Notes: a model not told the origin generated them from the letters alone. A DNA stretch of 20,845 nt from JAGBWK01 sp964544595 (GCA_964544595.1 CAZJBM010000035.1:1-20845); one strand, 5' to 3'; positions 1 to 7,693 are shown, counted from the stretch's first letter. A program made the numbers and translations.

Positions 1-1551
1 CCCCCCCCCCCCCCGCGAGTTCTGAATCAAGTAGTCGGATATGAGCAAATAAATGCCGGACCCTTAACCTCTATCACTCAGTTCAACGAGTTGACGCCCT
101 TTACCGCTGGCTCGGTCGAGTCAAGGTCGATGGCCGCTCGCCATGTTAAGCCGCTTGCCGAAGGCTCCAATGGCGTTGAATATACCGACTGGAGCGCGGT
201 TGAAGGAGACTGGAAATACGTTTCGCGATTCACCGGCAAAACCTATGACACGAGCGTGCGATCTTGTGAGATGAAATTTGATGGCCAACCGTCTAATTCA
301 ATCCTTATAGAAATTTCTAACGAGCTTTTTGGTAAGGCTTATATATCACAAAATACTGACTTTGGGCGATTAGGATTTACTAATCCATATTCTTCCGAGC
401 AACCTTACCCTGAAGTAAAGGGCTACACTATTGATGATCAGCAGGTATATGCATCTACAATTACTACTCCTGTTAACCGAGCGCCTATCAACTTTTTTCA
501 GTTCCTCTCCTCTGGGATGCTTCAACTCCCTACCATGTACTTTACCTATGATGAAAATGGTAATATGGAAGATAGATTTACGGCATTATACGATTACCTC
601 TACGACGCTTCAGCGCAGAGCGCGAAAATCAGTGCCACATTCCCCAAACTTAGCCATGGAGGGTCGCTTAAGGTTGATTTGACAAAAGGCGCAGGCGTAG
701 ATGAAATATATTATGCTGTTATTCTCGAGCCTCGCGACGAATCGAAACTTTTACTTAATGGAACACCCGAATCGGAGGTTAAAGAGTATGGCTGGGCGTA
801 TTCGTTTAAAAATATAGCTCCTGAAATAAAAAATTTTGCCGAAAAGGGCACGCTTAACCCCAACCTCCTTCTCGGAAAGGTGGCTGAGGGAGCTTCGAGC
901 TTCGAGGTGCCCCTTACTTGGGAAGGCATGAAATCTATTGTGATAGTCGCCTATAAAAACGGCGAGATATGCGATATGGTTTATGATTTTATCGAGAATC
1001 GCACTGAAGAAGGGTGGCAGACGATTGGTGAAGTTGAATTGGATTTCGACGTTAATTGGTGGAGAGACCAACCATGGCCGAATATTACTAACTTGACTCC
1101 CGATAATTACTCTCATGCAGGCAAAGTGCCTGTTGAGTATCGCCAGTCGACTCGGCAATATCGTTATGTCCACCCTTATAATGTCGGAAGCGATAAGGAT
1201 TATATCTATGTAAACACCTCGTATGGCGATGATCAAGCTTATATTGAGGCAAGCTACTCCCCCTATGAGCTCACATATAGCTATACCGATCGAAATGGTA
1301 ATACAGTCAACGAATTGCAGTCTCAGATTATGCTCGATATAGCCACTGCGAATATTATTCTTTTTGGGATTGCTCCCGAAACCGCTCTTAGATACGGTGG
1401 ACTGACTTTTTCTCCTGAATGTTTTAAGACCACAAATACATTCTCAATTCCGTTATCCACTATATTGGTTGGCACTTATTATAGCATTATTTTATTAACG
1501 GAGGCTCGAATATTACGCTTTCGGCAATTGCTGAGGATTATGTTGGGGTAA
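1..1551 (+). CDS. Large secreted protein of unknown function, N-terminal part (5' partial, frameshifted)
   Basis: The frame is open from base 1, so the real start lies outside the window. The TTG at 91 is only an internal codon. I recognise no catalytic family. The protein is rich in Tyr, Asn and beta-prone stretches, as in extracellular Bacteroidetes proteins. The stretch around 700-1000 (Tyr-Tyr-Ala-Val-Ile-Leu-Glu, then Trp-Glu-Gly-Met-Lys) resembles Ig/Fn3-like strands, but this is only an impression. After about 1490 the frame turns into an unconvincing hydrophobic and Arg-rich tail and stops at 1549-1551. The sensible continuation is one frame back (1485-2363). One base missing from the T run 1490-1493 would join the two into one protein of more than 780 residues. 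Base composition is visibly more A/T-rich than in rpsA next door, which could mean acquired DNA. Confidence 0.7.
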   Translation, partial: PPPPPRVLNQVVGYEQINAGPLTSITQFNELTPFTAGSVESRSMAARHVKPLAEGSNGVEYTDWSAVEGDWKYVSRFTGKTYDTSVRSCEMKFDGQPSNSILIEISNELFGKAYISQNTDFGRLGFTNPYSSEQPYPEVKGYTIDDQQVYASTITTPVNRAPINFFQFLSSGMLQLPTMYFTYDENGNMEDRFTALYDYLYDASAQSAKISATFPKLSHGGSLKVDLTKGAGVDEIYYAVILEPRDESKLLLNGTPESEVKEYGWAYSFKNIAPEIKNFAEKGTLNPNLLLGKVAEGASSFEVPLTWEGMKSIVIVAYKNGEICDMVYDFIENRTEEGWQTIGEVELDFDVNWWRDQPWPNITNLTPDNYSHAGKVPVEYRQSTRQYRYVHPYNVGSDKDYIYVNTSYGDDQAYIEASYSPYELTYSYTDRNGNTVNELQSQIMLDIATANIILFGIAPETALRYGGLTFSPECFKTTNTFSIPLSTILVGTYYSIILLTEARILRFRQLLRIMLG

Positions 1552-2363
1552 GCATAAAAGACTATGTTGTTTCTTTTGCTCTCGGCTCTAAAATCAAGTC
1601 GGTAGATTATCAGTTTGTTGACAATAATGGGCAAAACGCCTCTTCTACCTTCGTGTTCACCAATGGAGACGCAGATCCTTCGCTGCTCGATTATTACAAC
1701 TCTAACGCAGTGACCAAAGACATGACGAAATTGCTTTTTAAGGGTCGCGACGCTGCCGGAAATGTTGTCGGTGGCGGAAGCGTGGATCTTCCGAAATATC
1801 CGATGCAATGTGAAGTGACTGTGACGTTCGACGAGAATTTCTCTCTAACAACTTCTGGTAAAAGAGAAGCTTATGTTTTAGATAAATACAAATACGAGGG
1901 TCGCATTGGATTGTGTATTCGAGACTTTGCGCAAGGTTTCTATGAAGGTAATCTAATAGTTACGATTGATAAAGACGACAAATGGATTGATTGTAATCCG
2001 TTATACCAGGGTAGTTATAATTTCAGTGGTATTGGTAAATGTCCGGTTTATGTAGAAAACGGATACAACTACAATTTGGGAGATGCACCTTATATGGAAG
2101 GCAACACTGTGATATTTCCTCAGTTAGTCTGGGTTGTTTATTATGGTAATAGCAGATATCTTTATTGCGATCCTATCCAAATGGAGATCGAGCTGCCGCA
2201 AGAGGTTATAGATATGCTGAGCGGGGTAGAGGAAGTGGTTGTCGACGAGTCGACCGACACCCCTGTCTACTACAATCTGCAGGGCTCGCGCATAACCAAT
2301 CCCGCCAAAGGCTCGATAGTGATAGAGCGACGAGGTAACTCCGCGCGCAAAATACGCTATTGA
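1485..2363 (+). CDS. C-terminal part of the same secreted protein, with sorting-tail-like end
   Basis: This frame is open from just after the TAG at 1482-1484. It continues the upstream protein if a single T is restored at 1490-1493, reading Ile-Ile-Phe-Ile-Asn-Gly-Gly-Ser-Asn-Ile across the join. As it stands, the first usable start is the GTG at 1653, inside what should be continuous coding sequence, so separate translation is unlikely to give a functional exported protein. The last 34 residues (Tyr-Tyr-Asn-Leu-Gln-Gly-Ser-Arg near 2268-2291, then Pro-Ala-Lys-Gly and an Ile-Val-Ile strand) match the tails of the two pectin esterases in this window. That indicates a common export or anchoring route, by inference type IX secretion. 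The function of the body is unknown. Confidence 0.65.
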   Translation, partial: HYFINGGSNITLSAIAEDYVGVSIKDYVVSFALGSKIKSVDYQFVDNNGQNASSTFVFTNGDADPSLLDYYNSNAVTKDMTKLLFKGRDAAGNVVGGGSVDLPKYPMQCEVTVTFDENFSLTTSGKREAYVLDKYKYEGRIGLCIRDFAQGFYEGNLIVTIDKDDKWIDCNPLYQGSYNFSGIGKCPVYVENGYNYNLGDAPYMEGNTVIFPQLVWVVYYGNSRYLYCDPIQMEIELPQEVIDMLSGVEEVVVDESTDTPVYYNLQGSRITNPAKGSIVIERRGNSARKIRY

Positions 2364-2412
2364 GACCGAAAATATTATCGCACAAAAGGTTGCGCGAGTG
2401 AAATTTAATTGC

Positions 2413-2420
2413 TACCTTTG
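2413..2420 (+). promoter_or_regulatory. Bacteroidetes-type promoter of rpsA (-7 box)
   Basis: TACCTTTG is a perfect match to the TAnnTTTG -7 consensus. A TTG at 2390-2392 lies 20 bp upstream and fits the -33 element. The transcript should start near 2424, giving a leader of about 86 bases before the rpsA ATG at 2510. Confidence 0.75.
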
Positions 2421-2427
2421 CGTCGCT

Positions 2428-2456
2428 TTTGCGCTTATGCGCCGAAGCGGCGCAAA
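2428..2456 (+). promoter_or_regulatory. Structured rpsA leader with two competing hairpins
   Basis: GCGCCG (2439-2444) pairs with CGGCGC (2448-2453) around an AAG loop. TTTGCGC (2428-2434) pairs with GCGCAAA (2450-2456). The two stems share 2450-2453, so they cannot both form. No T run follows, so this is not a terminator. E. coli S1 is known to repress its own translation through leader structure. A comparable role here is an inference. Confidence 0.4.
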
Positions 2457-2509
2457 TTTATCTCTGCGTCAAGATTTTAATTAACCCTATTTATTAACCA
2501 TTTTTTTTC

Positions 2510-4288
2510 ATGACTGAAGAAGTTAAAAACTCTCCAATCGCCGATTTCGATTGGGAAGCCTACGAAAAAGGCGAAACCATCGGCGCTAAGTCTCGCGAAG
2601 ATCTTACCAAGACCTACGACGAGAGCCTTAACACCGTAAAAGACAAAGAAGTAATCGAAGGTACCATCATCGCCCTCAACAAGCGCGAAGCTGTGGTTAA
2701 CATCGGTTATAAATCCGACGGTATCATCCCCGTCAACGAATTCCGCTACAACCCCGACATCAAGGTGGGCGACGTTGTAGAGGTGTTCATCGAAAACCAA
2801 GAAGACAAAAAAGGCCAGCTCATCCTGTCGCACCGCAAGGCCCGCGCTTCTCGCTCTTGGGAACGCGTCAACGCCGCTCTCGACAACGACGAGATCATCA
2901 AGGGCTTCATCAAATGCCGCACCAAAGGCGGCATGATCGTCGACGTGTTCGGTATCGAGGCATTCCTCCCCGGCTCGCAGATCGACGTTAAGCCCATCCG
3001 CGACTACGACATCTTCGTGGGCAAAACCATGGAATTCAAAGTCGTTAAAATCAATCAGGAATTCAAGAACGTTGTCGTTAGCCATAAGGCTCTTATCGAG
3101 GCTGAACTCGAGCAGCAGAAGCGCGAGATCATCTCTAAGCTCGAAAAAGGCCAGGTGCTCGAAGGCACTGTCAAGAACATCACCTCTTACGGCGTGTTCA
3201 TCGACCTCGGCGGCGTAGACGGTCTTATCCATATCACCGACCTCTCTTGGGGTCGCGTAAACCACCCCGAAGAAGTCGTTTCGCTCGACCAGAAGCTCAA
3301 CGTGGTTATCCTCGACTTCGACAACGAGAAAAAACGTATCGCCCTCGGCCTCAAGCAGCTCATGCCCCATCCCTGGGACGCTCTCGAAGCCAACCTCAAA
3401 GTCGGCGACAAGGTTAAAGGTAAAGTTGTCGTTATGGCCGATTACGGCGCGTTTGTTGAAATCGCTCCCGGCGTAGAAGGCCTTATCCACGTAAGCGAAA
3501 TGTCTTGGAGCCAGCACCTCCGCTCAGCTCAGGACTTCATGAAGGTAGGCGACGAGGTAGAAGCCGTAGTCCTCACCCTCGACCGCGAAGACCGCAAGAT
3601 GAGCCTCGGTATCAAGCAGCTCAAGCAGGATCCCTGGGAAAACATCGAGACCAAATATCCCGTCGGCAGCAAGCACACCGCCAAAGTGCGCAACTTCACC
3701 AACTTCGGTATCTTCGTTGAAATCGAAGAAGGCGTTGACGGCCTTATCCATATCTCTGACCTCTCTTGGACCAAGAAGATCAAACACCCCACCGAATTCA
3801 CTCAGATCGGCGCCGACATCGACGTTCAGGTTCTCGAAATCGACAAGGACAACCGTCGCCTCTCGCTCGGCCACAAGCAGCTCGAAGAGAATCCCTGGGA
3901 TGTGTTTGAGACTATCTTCACCGTCGGCTCTGTTCACGAAGGCACTATCGTGGAAATGCTCGACAAGGGCGCTGTTGTAGCCCTTCCCTACGGTGTTGAA
4001 GGCTTCGCTACTCCCAAGCACCTCGTTAAGCAGGACGGCACCACCGCCAAAGTTGACGAGAAACTTGAGTTCAAAGTTATCGAATTCAACAAAGACTCTA
4101 AGCGCATCATCCTCAGCCACAGCCGCATCTTTGAAGACGAGGCTCGCGCTGAACGCGCAGAGGCTAAGAAAGCTACTCGCCGCGCTCCCAAGAAAGAAGA
4201 GCCCGCTCTTCAGGCTCCCGCTGTAGAGAAAACCACTCTCGGCGACATCGAAGCCCTCGCAGCGCTCAAAGAGAAGCTCTCTAAGTAA
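2510..4288 (+). CDS. rpsA: 30S ribosomal protein S1
   Basis: S1 is the large mRNA-binding protein of the small ribosomal subunit, important for initiation on weakly signposted mRNAs. That fits a phylum that largely lacks Shine-Dalgarno sequences. Six S1 (OB-fold) domains are visible at about residues 48-115, 125-196, 213-283, 298-368, 384-455 and 471-541. Domains 3-5 carry the canonical G-V-(D/E)-G-L-I-H core, followed by a (D/E)-(L/M)-S-W segment. Domains 1, 2 and 6 are divergent, as is usual for ribosome-binding and terminal repeats. A charged Ala/Glu/Lys-rich tail (545-592) follows. At 592 residues it is slightly longer than E. coli S1 (557) and usual for Bacteroidetes. The ATG at 2510 follows an A/T-rich leader with no Shine-Dalgarno. 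Codon use is strongly biased (ATC, CTC, GGC, CGC), as expected of a highly expressed gene. It has its own promoter and terminator, so it is probably monocistronic. Confidence 0.97.
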   Translation: MTEEVKNSPIADFDWEAYEKGETIGAKSREDLTKTYDESLNTVKDKEVIEGTIIALNKREAVVNIGYKSDGIIPVNEFRYNPDIKVGDVVEVFIENQEDKKGQLILSHRKARASRSWERVNAALDNDEIIKGFIKCRTKGGMIVDVFGIEAFLPGSQIDVKPIRDYDIFVGKTMEFKVVKINQEFKNVVVSHKALIEAELEQQKREIISKLEKGQVLEGTVKNITSYGVFIDLGGVDGLIHITDLSWGRVNHPEEVVSLDQKLNVVILDFDNEKKRIALGLKQLMPHPWDALEANLKVGDKVKGKVVVMADYGAFVEIAPGVEGLIHVSEMSWSQHLRSAQDFMKVGDEVEAVVLTLDREDRKMSLGIKQLKQDPWENIETKYPVGSKHTAKVRNFTNFGIFVEIEEGVDGLIHISDLSWTKKIKHPTEFTQIGADIDVQVLEIDKDNRRLSLGHKQLEENPWDVFETIFTVGSVHEGTIVEMLDKGAVVALPYGVEGFATPKHLVKQDGTTAKVDEKLEFKVIEFNKDSKRIILSHSRIFEDEARAERAEAKKATRRAPKKEEPALQAPAVEKTTLGDIEALAALKEKLSK

Positions 4289-4301
4289 TCTGTCACTCCG
4301 T

Positions 4302-4375
4302 AGCAGCCGCTGGCTCGCTCCGGCGGCTGCTTGAAGAAATACCCAACCCAAGAAAAGGTCGTTGTGATAACGACC
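4302..4375 (+). other. Two consecutive stem-loops in the rpsA 3' region
   Basis: AGCAGCCGC (4302-4310) pairs with GCGGCTGCT (4323-4331) over a 12-base loop. GGTCGTT (4357-4363) pairs with AACGACC (4369-4375) over a 5-base loop. Neither is followed by a T run, so they are not classical terminators. They would lie in the rpsA mRNA ahead of the real terminator and may protect its 3' end or feed a stable 3' fragment. Confidence 0.55.
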
Positions 4376-4387
4376 TATTCCCCTCCC

Positions 4388-4429
4388 GGGACGCGCCTTC
4401 ACCCCATTTCAGGCGCGTCCCATTTTTTT
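4388..4429 (+). terminator. Rho-independent terminator of rpsA
   Basis: A perfect 10-bp stem, GGGACGCGCC (4388-4397) with GGCGCGTCCC (4412-4421), encloses a 14-base loop. It is followed by seven T's at 4423-4429. It lies 99 bases after the rpsA stop codon. Confidence 0.9.
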
Positions 4430-4604
4430 GCGTCTCATTTTTTTTATGGTTATGGTAGCGTGATATTCGGTGGCTTCGGCCTGTTGTGAGAGCGGCGATC
4501 TTTTAGGGAACTTTTTGCTGCCGAGGGTTGTTGGATTTATAGGCGGTCGCTTATTGATGGCGGCCGATGTTTCAACAATAAAATAAGTTTCAACTTTAAC
4601 CGAT
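4430..4604 (+). other. Intergenic stretch between rpsA terminator and channel gene
   Basis: The gene-free interval 4289-4604 holds the three hairpins listed separately and then this segment. I see no convincing gene, RNA or repeat here. TAAGTTTC at 4584-4591 matches the TAnnTTTG -7 box at all but the last base and lies 13 bp before the channel ATG, but no good -33 element sits at the right distance. Confidence 0.35.
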
Positions 4605-5900
4605 ATGAGGATTATGACTGGCAGTATAGTTCCTTCGCACGACATCGCGCAATTGCTGTTGATGTCGATTCAAAAATTTCTGAGTAAAATAGGACTTGGC
4701 AACTCCCCGCTGATCGAGCAGGTGGTTTACGTGGCTGTGATCGCCGCGGTCGCGCTTGTGCTCGGCTTCGTTGCCCGCAAGATCATCCTTTACCTTGTTC
4801 GTAAGGTGATTTCGCTTCGCAAGAGCCCCGCCGCGCAAGAGATTCTGAAGCAGAAGGTGGTGTCGAAATGCACCCACATAATCCCCCCGCTGGTGTTTCT
4901 GGCGCTTGTTCCGTTCGCTTTCCATCAAGATTCTCATGCGTTGAGCATTATCTATCGCCTGATATTCGGGTATCTGGTAGTGATGTTCGGCATAGGTATT
5001 TGCTCGATAATCGATTTCATATTTGCCAACTACGACCGCCGAGCCAATAAGGCCAACCACCCCCTCAAAGGCGTGTTGGCGGTGTCGAAAGGCATCGTAT
5101 GGATAATCATAGTGATTATCTGCGCGGCGATACTTGTCGAGAAGTCGCCTATGGCGCTGCTCGGAGGCTTGGGCGCCTTCGCTGCCGTGCTGATGTTGGT
5201 GTTCAAGGACCCGATTCTCGGCTTCGTGGCGAGCATACAGCTGTCGTCTAACGATATGCTCCGCGTGGGCGACTGGATTGTGGTGCCCTCTACCGTTGCC
5301 AACGGTATCGTCGTCGACGTGACCCTTACGGTGGTAAAGGTGCAGAACTTCGACAACACTATGATTATGCTCCCGGCATATTCGCTCGTCAGCTCGCCTT
5401 TCCAGAATTGGCGCGGCATGAGTGACTCGGGCGTTCGCCAGATCGACCGCAGTATCCTTATCGACTCGTCGACTATAGTTCCGGCCGACGCGAAGTTGCT
5501 CGACTCGGTTCAGGCCGCGTTCCCAGAGATGAAGGAATATATCGCGGCGCGACAAAAAGACGCTGCCGACGGCCATCCGATGGTATTCAACGGAGGAGTC
5601 GCCCCCGTGAACGGCACTATCGACACCAATCTCGGTCTCTATCGCGCGTATATGTGTAAGTATCTGCTCGCTCACCCCGCGATCGCCCACGATCAGAACA
5701 TCATCGTGCGCATCATGCAGACCACTCCCGAGGCCACCCCTCTTGATCTCTATTGCTTCACCAACACTACCGACTGGCTCGCGTACGAGGCTATCCGCAC
5801 TCAGATCACAGAGCACGCCATCGCGGTTGCCCCGCAGTTTGGCCTTACGATTTACAACGCTACCGACCGGGGCGTGATAACCATGGCTAATAAGGGCTAA
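4605..5900 (+). CDS. Mechanosensitive ion channel, MscS superfamily (YbdG-like)
   Basis: This is an inner-membrane channel that opens under membrane tension to release solutes during hypo-osmotic shock. Hydrophobic helices lie at about residues 37-65, 91-106, 114-138 and 163-178. The pore-lining helix is at 184-210, with the glycine/alanine-rich Leu-Leu-Gly-Gly-Leu-Gly-Ala-Phe-Ala-Ala run and the Phe-Lys-Asp-Pro-Ile-Leu-Gly hinge typical of MscS. A beta domain follows, with Val-Gly-Asp-Trp-Ile at 221-225. The Asn-Trp-Arg-Gly-Met motif after the beta domain and the total length (431) fit the YbdG/miniconductance branch better than small MscS. ATG codons at 4605 and 4614 are both possible starts. 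The C-terminus converges with the glycoside hydrolase gene: only 4 bp separate the stop codons, leaving no room for terminators. Confidence 0.92.
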   Translation: MRIMTGSIVPSHDIAQLLLMSIQKFLSKIGLGNSPLIEQVVYVAVIAAVALVLGFVARKIILYLVRKVISLRKSPAAQEILKQKVVSKCTHIIPPLVFLALVPFAFHQDSHALSIIYRLIFGYLVVMFGIGICSIIDFIFANYDRRANKANHPLKGVLAVSKGIVWIIIVIICAAILVEKSPMALLGGLGAFAAVLMLVFKDPILGFVASIQLSSNDMLRVGDWIVVPSTVANGIVVDVTLTVVKVQNFDNTMIMLPAYSLVSSPFQNWRGMSDSGVRQIDRSILIDSSTIVPADAKLLDSVQAAFPEMKEYIAARQKDAADGHPMVFNGGVAPVNGTIDTNLGLYRAYMCKYLLAHPAIAHDQNIIVRIMQTTPEATPLDLYCFTNTTDWLAYEAIRTQITEHAIAVAPQFGLTIYNATDRGVITMANKG

Positions 5901-5904
5901 ATTA

Positions 5905-7353
5905 TCACTGACGGAAATAAGGGGCGTCGGCATCGGTGATTATCAGCACCATGTCGACGCTTCCGTCGTTTCGCTCGGGATCCGCCGGGCGGAATTCGGC
6001 ATGTTTTGAGCCGTCAAACTCGCCGATAAAGCTGAGAACTCCGTCGGCCGGGTCATACCACCATGCGTTTTTGCGCTTGCCCGAAATCTTCGCGAGGTCG
6101 ACTTTAACAGGCTTGCCGCTGTAATCGTAAAGAAGCATGTAGTCGTTGCCGCGATTGGCGATAACGCGGTCGTAGCGCTCGCCGTTCGCTCCGACAATCA
6201 CGCTCTGGTCAGCGACGCCGTCGCGGAAGGGGAGCGAGGTCATAAGGTTTTTGAGATGAATCATGGATTTGTAGCCGGGGTCGCCGAGAGCCTCGATCCA
6301 GGTCTTCTCGGCGCCGTAGGCTGCGGGAACTCCGTCGCGCTTGAATTGCATTATTGAGCTGTGGCCGTAGGTGTGTCCGCAGGCTCCCGCGAGCACCGAC
6401 CAATAGGCGTAGCGGCGCGCGTCCTGTCCTTCCCATCGGGGGAGCGAGGGGTCGTGAAGGCCGTGGGGGATATGCTCGTAGCTCGGCTCAGCGTCGAGCA
6501 CGGGCTTGGCGGGAGATTTTTCGCGGGCATTGGCCACGTATCTCCAGCTATCCTCGTTGAAGGCCGCGGCTCCGCGGTCGTCGCCGTCACCCTTGATCTG
6601 GTCGTATGCGCGGTGGCCGCTTTGAAACATATTGAAGTCGAGCCAGGGCGCGTCGTTAAACCATTCGGCCGAGCACGTGCGACCGAAGGGGTGAAATGTC
6701 ATCAGGTGGTTGCCGTCGATTGATCGGATGGTGTTGGCGAGCGTCTCCCATACCTCTGTCTTGATGTCGCCGCGAATATCGCCGCCGATGATCCATACGA
6801 TATTTGGGCGGTCTTTGTAGCGATTGGCGAGAAATTCGCCGTAGGCTTTGGCTTGCTCCTCATCCATTGCCCCGGCCTTGACGAGTCCACCCCATATGCA
6901 CACCATCCCTATGTATATACCGTTGGCCTCGGCCAGGTTCACGATATGGTCGAGATGATCCCAGTAGCCGTACACGCCGGGGCGGTCGATGCCGCTGAAG
7001 TCGAAGCCGTCGATATTCGACATCTGCCCGTAATGGTTTATTGCCGGAACTCCGTTGAGAGTCTGCACCTGAACGACGTTGAAGCCCGCTTCTCTTGCCG
7101 AAGCGAGATAATAGGCGGCCTCCTCGCGGTCGAGCCGCTGCGGTAGCAACCAGCCCGTGTCGCCGAGCCAGAAGAATGGGGTGCTGTCGCGGTGCTCCAG
7201 AAAATGGCCGTCGGCGCTTACTCTCAGCGGCCCGTGTTTCCACGGCTTCTCTATCTGCGGTTTGGCCGACAGCTGCGACGCTGCTAACACCGCGACGACT
7301 ACAATAGCGGCTATGCGCCGCGCGAGTTTCGTTATACTTTTTGTGATATGCAT
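5905..7353 (-). CDS. Secreted DUF4038-type glycoside hydrolase, GH140-like (putative apiosidase)
   Basis: The protein has a signal peptide (residues 1-30, Lys/Arg start, hydrophobic core, Leu-Ser-Ala cleavage site) and no lipobox Cys. The body is a TIM-barrel DUF4038 domain (about 35-385). A small beta domain (about 390-480) corresponds to the 'collagen-binding' domain usually paired with it. Characteristic segments are Phe-Phe-Trp-Leu-Gly-Asp-Thr-Gly-Trp at 60-68, Trp-Ile-Ile-Gly-Gly-Asp ending at Asp192, and Leu-Asp-Ala-Glu-Pro with Glu289. GH140, a DUF4038 family, includes BT1012, which removes apiose from rhamnogalacturonan II. From memory its catalytic pair is Asp187/Glu284, the same 97-residue spacing as Asp192/Glu289 here. 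Apiosidase activity is inferred, and other DUF4038 specificities remain possible. The gene starts 15 bp after the tfoX-like gene, so the two are probably co-transcribed. Confidence 0.85.
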   Translation of the reverse strand: MHITKSITKLARRIAAIVVVAVLAASQLSAKPQIEKPWKHGPLRVSADGHFLEHRDSTPFFWLGDTGWLLPQRLDREEAAYYLASAREAGFNVVQVQTLNGVPAINHYGQMSNIDGFDFSGIDRPGVYGYWDHLDHIVNLAEANGIYIGMVCIWGGLVKAGAMDEEQAKAYGEFLANRYKDRPNIVWIIGGDIRGDIKTEVWETLANTIRSIDGNHLMTFHPFGRTCSAEWFNDAPWLDFNMFQSGHRAYDQIKGDGDDRGAAAFNEDSWRYVANAREKSPAKPVLDAEPSYEHIPHGLHDPSLPRWEGQDARRYAYWSVLAGACGHTYGHSSIMQFKRDGVPAAYGAEKTWIEALGDPGYKSMIHLKNLMTSLPFRDGVADQSVIVGANGERYDRVIANRGNDYMLLYDYSGKPVKVDLAKISGKRKNAWWYDPADGVLSFIGEFDGSKHAEFRPADPERNDGSVDMVLIITDADAPYFRQ

Positions 7354-7368
7354 TATAGGGCTGGTTAT

Positions 7369-7689
7369 TTACGATTTTTTCTTCTTGCTTTTCGGGAAAG
7401 GAAGCTCCTCCCAAAGGGTTGAAATGACCTCGCGGGCTTTGTTTTGGTCGTCAAACGACAGTATGTACCCCTCTTTAGCGCCGTCGTAGGCGCGGCCAAC
7501 CTCCGCATCGGCCATCAGATGGCTTATGCACGGCAGCTTCTTGATGAAGGCCATATTGTCGCAAGCGGTGATGACGCACTTGTCGTTGACATAAATCACG
7601 TAGTCTCCCATCATTTTGCGGGAGCGCACTTCGCCGAGCGGCGAGAGCGCGTCAATAACGAAGTCGATAAATTCAGTAGAGCAGGCCAT
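7369..7689 (-). CDS. TfoX/Sxy N-terminal domain protein
   Basis: This 106-residue protein consists of just the TfoX_N domain. It has an N-terminal helix with Phe-Val-Ile-Asp-Ala-Leu, then Ser-Arg-Lys-Met-Met-Gly-Asp-Tyr, which corresponds to the R-x-M-F-G-G-Y-G-like family motif, then short strands. It ends in a Lys-rich tail (Lys-Ser-Lys-Lys-Lys-Lys-Ser). In Gammaproteobacteria Sxy/TfoX controls competence, but stand-alone N-terminal-domain proteins in Bacteroidetes have no established role, so no function is assigned. It is the first gene of a minus-strand pair with the GH140-like gene. The -7 box ends only 4 bases before the ATG. Confidence 0.8.
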   Translation of the reverse strand: MACSTEFIDFVIDALSPLGEVRSRKMMGDYVIYVNDKCVITACDNMAFIKKLPCISHLMADAEVGRAYDGAKEGYILSFDDQNKAREVISTLWEELPFPKSKKKKS

Positions 7690-7693
7690 AGCG

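Noticed and set aside
1482..1500. Programmed -1 frameshift in the first gene
   Set aside because: The in-frame bases do not form an X-XXY-YYZ slippery heptamer and no clear downstream stem was seen. A lost T is simpler.
2477..4402. Long antisense reading frames (346 and 292 codons) opposite rpsA
   Set aside because: They are composition shadows of a gene with strongly biased codons, rich in Asp/Glu/Val/Phe, with no promoter or family resemblance. The S1 frame is unambiguous.
4596..5933. 445-codon antisense frame opposite the channel gene
   Set aside because: It is Arg/His-rich low-quality sequence fully covered by a clear MscS-family gene on the plus strand.
6354..6723. Plus-strand frames within the GH140-like gene
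   Set aside because: These are codon-bias shadows. The minus-strand product has a signal peptide and family motifs throughout.
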